A stretch of 6,489 nucleotides of DNA from Planctomycetota bacterium. Its GTDB lineage: Bacteria; Planctomycetota; UBA8742; SKZP01. The stretch's first letter is position 1. Each line of letters starts with the position of its first letter. Shown here piece by piece: positions 3,248 to 6,489 of the stretch. The notes beneath the pieces are model-generated. The model worked only from the letters and a program-made list of their open reading frames with translations. It was not told the DNA's origin and did no database searches. A program made the translations under genes and the position numbers. The stretch covers positions 1-6,489 of the forward strand of contig SKZP01000301.1 of the NCBI GenBank assembly GCA_007127275.1, in the 5' to 3' direction.

Positions 3248-6200
3248 ATGCAGCAGCTCGGTCCCCACGACGACAACGCGCATCCGCATACAGATGCGCA
3301 CGGCGACAACGACGGTACGGCGTCGTCGTCCGAGCGTCGGCGTGCGTCGCAAGCGCCGCCGGATGCGAAGAGCGACAAGCAAGCGCAGCCATCCACGCCG
3401 AACGCAGAGAGAAACGACCAGCCGCAGACGGAGGAGCCGGCGCCGCACGCGCACCACGAGCCGCAGGCGCAAGCCGCGCACGCGGAGCACGCAGAACACG
3501 CGCAGCACACTCCGCAACCACCAAAAACGCATCCCGGGCCGGAAGCGCAGCAGCCACCTCGAGCGAGCCAAACGGAATACGCGGAACAAACGGAAACGGA
3601 GCGAAGCGAGCAAGTTCCGCAAGCACATCAGGAGCCACCGGCGCTGCACGTGGAGCCGACGCCGCAAACCCCGCCGGAGCCGACGCCGCAAGCCCCGCAT
3701 GTCCCGCGTGCGGAACAGGCGGAGTCGCCGCAAGCCGAAGCGTCGCAGGAGTCCGGGTTTCGCCGGGCCGACGTTACGCGTACCATCTTCTCCGTGCAAC
3801 CGGCGCAGACCATGCGCGAACTAGGCGACGACGCCGACGGCGCACATGATTCGCCGCCGCGCACGCAATCTTCCGGTGAGGCCGGCAAAACGACACAAAA
3901 GAACCCGAGCACCATTGCTGAGGCAGGGGACGAGTTCGGTCGCTACCAGGACGTGCGACTGCTCTCGAACGCTGGCGGCATGGGAGCCGTCTACACCGCC
4001 GCCGACCCGTTCCTCGAACGGATAGTCGCCTTGAAGGTGGTCCGCCCTGACCTCGTCGCCCGCGTGCGCGGCGGTACCGAATACCTCGAACGTTTCATCT
4101 CCGAGGCGCAGATCGGCGCCCAGCTCGAGCACCCGAATATTCTGCCCGTGCATGAGTTCGGGCGCTTCGACGACGGCCGCGTCTACTTCACCATGAAGTA
4201 CATTCGCGGCCACACGCTGCGCGAACACCTCGACGCCATTCGCGAGTTGGTCACCGGCACCGGCTCCAGTTCGTCGACGGCTTTGCCGGTGCGCGCCCTT
4301 GCCGCCTCGCTGCGCAAGCAACGTGGCACCTCCGGTACGCCCGGCGGCGTCGAGAGTGTCGGCCCCGGTGACGGCAAGCCGCGGGTCCCCCCCTCGGGCA
4401 TCCTGCGGCGCGACCTGCTGGATAAGTTCGCCAAGCTCTGCGACGCCGTCGCCTTCGCGCACAGCCACGGGGTGATCCACCGCGACATCAAGCCCGAAAA
4501 CGTGATGATCGGCGAGTTCGGCGAGGTGCTGCTCGCCGACTGGGGGCTTGCGAAGGTGCTCGACGAGGTGCCCGCCTCGGCGCAGTTGATGCGTCCCGTG
4601 GCGGGGCCCGACGGGCGCAGCCTGAGCAGTGAAGCGGTGACGCGGCGCGTCGAGCGGGATTCGAGCCGACTCGACACGCGGGAATTGCGCCGACTCGCGG
4701 AAAAGGAAACGGCGCGCCTCGACGAAGAAACGGAGGGGGGCGTGTCAGTTGGTGCGGCCGCGGGTACCGAGAACATGGAAGCGGAGCGTACCGAGGATAT
4801 GCAGCGCCTCGCCGAGGCGATCCGGCTCGACTTCGACCGGCTCAAGCGGGAGTTCGGGCTCGACCTTTCCGGCAACGAGCCGCCGCGCACCGAGGCCGGG
4901 ATGGTTATGGGCACGGTGGGCTACATGGCCCCGGAGCAGGCCGCTGGCGACCGCGCGGATCATCGCGCCGACATCTTCAGTCTGGGCTGCCTGCTTTATG
5001 AGATGGTCACGCTGACTCCGGCGTTTCCGCAAGAGGGCAAGCTTCCGCGACTGCGCGCCACCGCCGCCGCCGACATTTCGCCGGCCAACGAGGTCGTCGC
5101 GAATCCGCAGGCGCTCGGCGACCTCGTGCCCATCCTCGAGCGCACCTTGCAGCGGGAGCCGGAGGAGCGCTACCAGAGCGCGAGCGAGCTGGCCGAGGAT
5201 GTGCAGGCGGTACGTGAGTGGCGCGGCACGAAGTTCTCTTCGTGGCGCACCTTGCTTGCGAATTCGCTGCGCCGCAACCTCCCCATTGTCGTCACCGCAG
5301 CGGTGATGCTCGCCGGCATTGTCGCGCTGATTGCGTATCTTTCCACGCGGCCGGCCCACGTCACCTTCACCTCGGAGCCGGCCGGGGCGACGCTCTACAT
5401 GGACGGCGAAGAGTACGGGCCGACTCCGGTGGATGCTGCCATTCGCCCCGGCAATTATGAACTGCGCTTTGCCAAAGAGGGCTACCACACGGCGGTGCAA
5501 GACTTCGACGTTGCCCCGGCGTTTCGCGGCGAGGCGAGCACGGTGTATCTGCGCTCGCGCTTCGGCTTCGTGCACGTGACCTGCGAGCCGAGCGCCGCAC
5601 GCATCCTGATTCGCAACGCCGACGGCGAACTCGTCGTCGACAGCTCTTCCGACGCGCGCGACGGCGGATACCTGTGGCAGCAACTCGAGCCGGGCGAGTA
5701 CACGGTCAAATGCGAGCTGCCTTACTACCGCGACCCGAGCCCGTGGACCTCCATTCAGGTGCAAGACGGCAACGAGACGACGGTGCACAACGTGCTGATG
5801 CGCCCCACTCGAGGCCGTGTGGTGTTTTCCGTGCAGCCCCCCGGCACGGAGGTGAAGCTGCGTCCGGTGGACGTGGCGCTAGCCGGGGAAGAAGAGGCCG
5901 AGCCCCTTCGTGCGACCGTCCCGGAGAACGGGGAGTGGGAGACGCCGCTGATTCCGGAGGGTCGCTACCGGCTCGAGGTGCTGGACGCGCCGCTTCCGGG
6001 CTGGCTGCCGCTTGCCCCTGAGGATGCGTACCTCGAGGTGAATGCGCGAGAGGGGGTGGTGACCAAGTCAGTGGCGGTGCGTTCGCGCGTCGGGACGTTG
6101 CGAATCAGTATGCCGGGCGTCGAGTCGCTCGACGGGGCGCTCGTCGACGCCGAGGGAAATGTGCACCGCTTCCGCACCGAGAACCACCGCGCCGACCTCG

Positions 6201-6489
6201 ACGAGTTGCCCGAGGGGCCCGCCTACCTCGAGCTGCGTACCGAGGACTACGAACTGGCCGGCGACGACGTCGAGAACGGCCGCGTTCGCACGCAGGTGGA
6301 GGGAGGCCGACAGCAGTGGCTGCGCGTGGAAGTGCAACGGCTGGTTGGGTACGTGAACCTGTTGCCGGACGAGGACGCCCACGGCGCTCGGTTGCACATG
6401 TACCGCGGCACCGGTGAAGAGCCTGCCCTCGACGGGGTGACGCTGCCGGCGGAGCGGGTCGCGGTGCGGCCCGGCTCCTACGTGGCACA
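3248..6489 (+). CDS. Receptor-type Ser/Thr protein kinase with PEGA-like tandem repeats, C-terminus cut by window edge
   Basis: 1080 codons are visible and the frame is open at the right edge. Residues 1-230 form a Pro/Gln/Glu/His-rich disordered leader. The kinase core starts at GRYQDVRLL (231): glycine loop SNAGGMGAVY (240-249), ATP-binding K263, helix-C E286, catalytic HRDIKPEN (411-418, with D413 and N418), metal-binding DWG (431-433 in place of DFG), GTVGYMAPE (555-563), D575 and R641. All key catalytic residues are present, so it should phosphorylate Ser/Thr in the cytoplasm. Two insertions interrupt the core: about 337-383 before helix E, and one inside the activation segment (431-563, 133 residues against the usual 20-35). 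A transmembrane helix (about 678-698) follows. Outside is a clear PEGA domain (704-757: SEPAGATLYMDGEEYGPTP, then PGNYELRFAKEGY), then PEGA-like units from about 772, 857, 947 and 1033. The outside part probably senses or binds an envelope ligand, which is inferred. Its own substrate is unknown. The domain calls are secure; the exact start is less so. Confidence 0.92.
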   Translation, partial: MQQLGPHDDNAHPHTDAHGDNDGTASSSERRRASQAPPDAKSDKQAQPSTPNAERNDQPQTEEPAPHAHHEPQAQAAHAEHAEHAQHTPQPPKTHPGPEAQQPPRASQTEYAEQTETERSEQVPQAHQEPPALHVEPTPQTPPEPTPQAPHVPRAEQAESPQAEASQESGFRRADVTRTIFSVQPAQTMRELGDDADGAHDSPPRTQSSGEAGKTTQKNPSTIAEAGDEFGRYQDVRLLSNAGGMGAVYTAADPFLERIVALKVVRPDLVARVRGGTEYLERFISEAQIGAQLEHPNILPVHEFGRFDDGRVYFTMKYIRGHTLREHLDAIRELVTGTGSSSSTALPVRALAASLRKQRGTSGTPGGVESVGPGDGKPRVPPSGILRRDLLDKFAKLCDAVAFAHSHGVIHRDIKPENVMIGEFGEVLLADWGLAKVLDEVPASAQLMRPVAGPDGRSLSSEAVTRRVERDSSRLDTRELRRLAEKETARLDEETEGGVSVGAAAGTENMEAERTEDMQRLAEAIRLDFDRLKREFGLDLSGNEPPRTEAGMVMGTVGYMAPEQAAGDRADHRADIFSLGCLLYEMVTLTPAFPQEGKLPRLRATAAADISPANEVVANPQALGDLVPILERTLQREPEERYQSASELAEDVQAVREWRGTKFSSWRTLLANSLRRNLPIVVTAAVMLAGIVALIAYLSTRPAHVTFTSEPAGATLYMDGEEYGPTPVDAAIRPGNYELRFAKEGYHTAVQDFDVAPAFRGEASTVYLRSRFGFVHVTCEPSAARILIRNADGELVVDSSSDARDGGYLWQQLEPGEYTVKCELPYYRDPSPWTSIQVQDGNETTVHNVLMRPTRGRVVFSVQPPGTEVKLRPVDVALAGEEEAEPLRATVPENGEWETPLIPEGRYRLEVLDAPLPGWLPLAPEDAYLEVNAREGVVTKSVAVRSRVGTLRISMPGVESLDGALVDAEGNVHRFRTENHRADLDELPEGPAYLELRTEDYELAGDDVENGRVRTQVEGGRQQWLRVEVQRLVGYVNLLPDEDAHGARLHMYRGTGEEPALDGVTLPAERVAVRPGSYVA
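3482..3508 (+). repeat. Three 9-bp units coding Ala-Glu/Gln-His in the kinase leader
   Basis: Three consecutive codon triplets encode AEH-AEH-AQH (residues 79-87). The DNA units GCGGAGCAC, GCAGAACAC and GCGCAGCAC differ mainly at third codon positions, which suggests an old or selected peptide repeat and not a recent slippage product. It is part of the His-rich portion of the leader. Confidence 0.6.
3652..3699 (+). repeat. 24-bp direct tandem repeat, two copies, in the kinase leader
   Basis: 3652-3675 and 3676-3699 match at 22 of 24 positions, and the first 16 bases (GGAGCCGACGCCGCAA) are identical. They encode EPTPQ-[TA]-P-[PH] twice (residues about 136-151). The near identity indicates a fairly recent in-frame duplication. 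Such Pro-rich segments usually act as extended spacers. Confidence 0.7.

Noticed and set aside
3089..3799. 236-codon minus-strand frame, extremely Arg/Leu-rich
   Set aside because: The composition is the mirror of the Pro/Gln/Glu/Ala codons of the kinase leader; there is no credible start or domain.
3154..3849. 231-codon plus-strand frame (Ala/Arg-rich) overlapping the kinase leader
   Set aside because: It is a shifted-frame shadow. The frame that leads without interruption into the kinase domain starts at 3248 (or 3203) and has a better ribosome site.
4745..5788. Long (347-codon) open frame on the minus strand
   Set aside because: It lies entirely antisense to the kinase, whose catalytic, transmembrane and PEGA motifs are unmistakable. 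Its product is His/Arg/Val-rich with no recognisable domain, and open antisense frames are expected from GC-rich codon use.

Overview
The window is high-GC bacterial DNA with strongly GC-biased third codon positions in its genes. A DWG-type, PEGA-containing transmembrane Ser/Thr kinase and proteins rich in Glu, Asp and Arg would fit Planctomycetota and relatives or Myxococcota. No rRNA or other marker is present, so this placement is a low-confidence inference.

Layout: (1) Positions 1-838, minus strand, hold the first 279 codons of a Ppx/GppA-family phosphatase that runs off the left edge. (2) Positions 839-1414 are a divergent non-coding region with two elaborate inverted repeats and a weak promoter candidate. 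(3) Positions 1415-1729, plus strand, encode a 104-residue acidic orphan protein. (4) Positions 1730-1826 are a short spacer with two strong stem-loops. (5) Positions 1827-2942, plus strand, encode a 371-residue single-pass membrane protein of unknown family with a very basic N-terminus. (6) Positions 2943-3247 are non-coding, with a post-stop hairpin and a plausible sigma70-type promoter. (7) Positions 3248-6489, plus strand, hold the first 1080 codons of a very large receptor-type Ser/Thr kinase that runs off the right edge.

The kinase is the centrepiece. It has a 230-residue Pro/Gln/Glu/His-rich cytoplasmic leader, then a kinase core with all catalytic residues but two large insertions. 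One insertion makes the activation segment about 133 residues long. A transmembrane helix and at least five tandem PEGA-like beta units outside the membrane follow.

The three plus-strand genes lie in a row, but stem-loops in the spacers and a candidate promoter before the kinase suggest they are not one tightly coupled operon. The two orphan genes may be accessory to the kinase or merely adjacent. The phosphatase is divergent, and nothing in the sequence ties it to the kinase. No tRNA, CRISPR array, insertion sequence or attachment site was seen.
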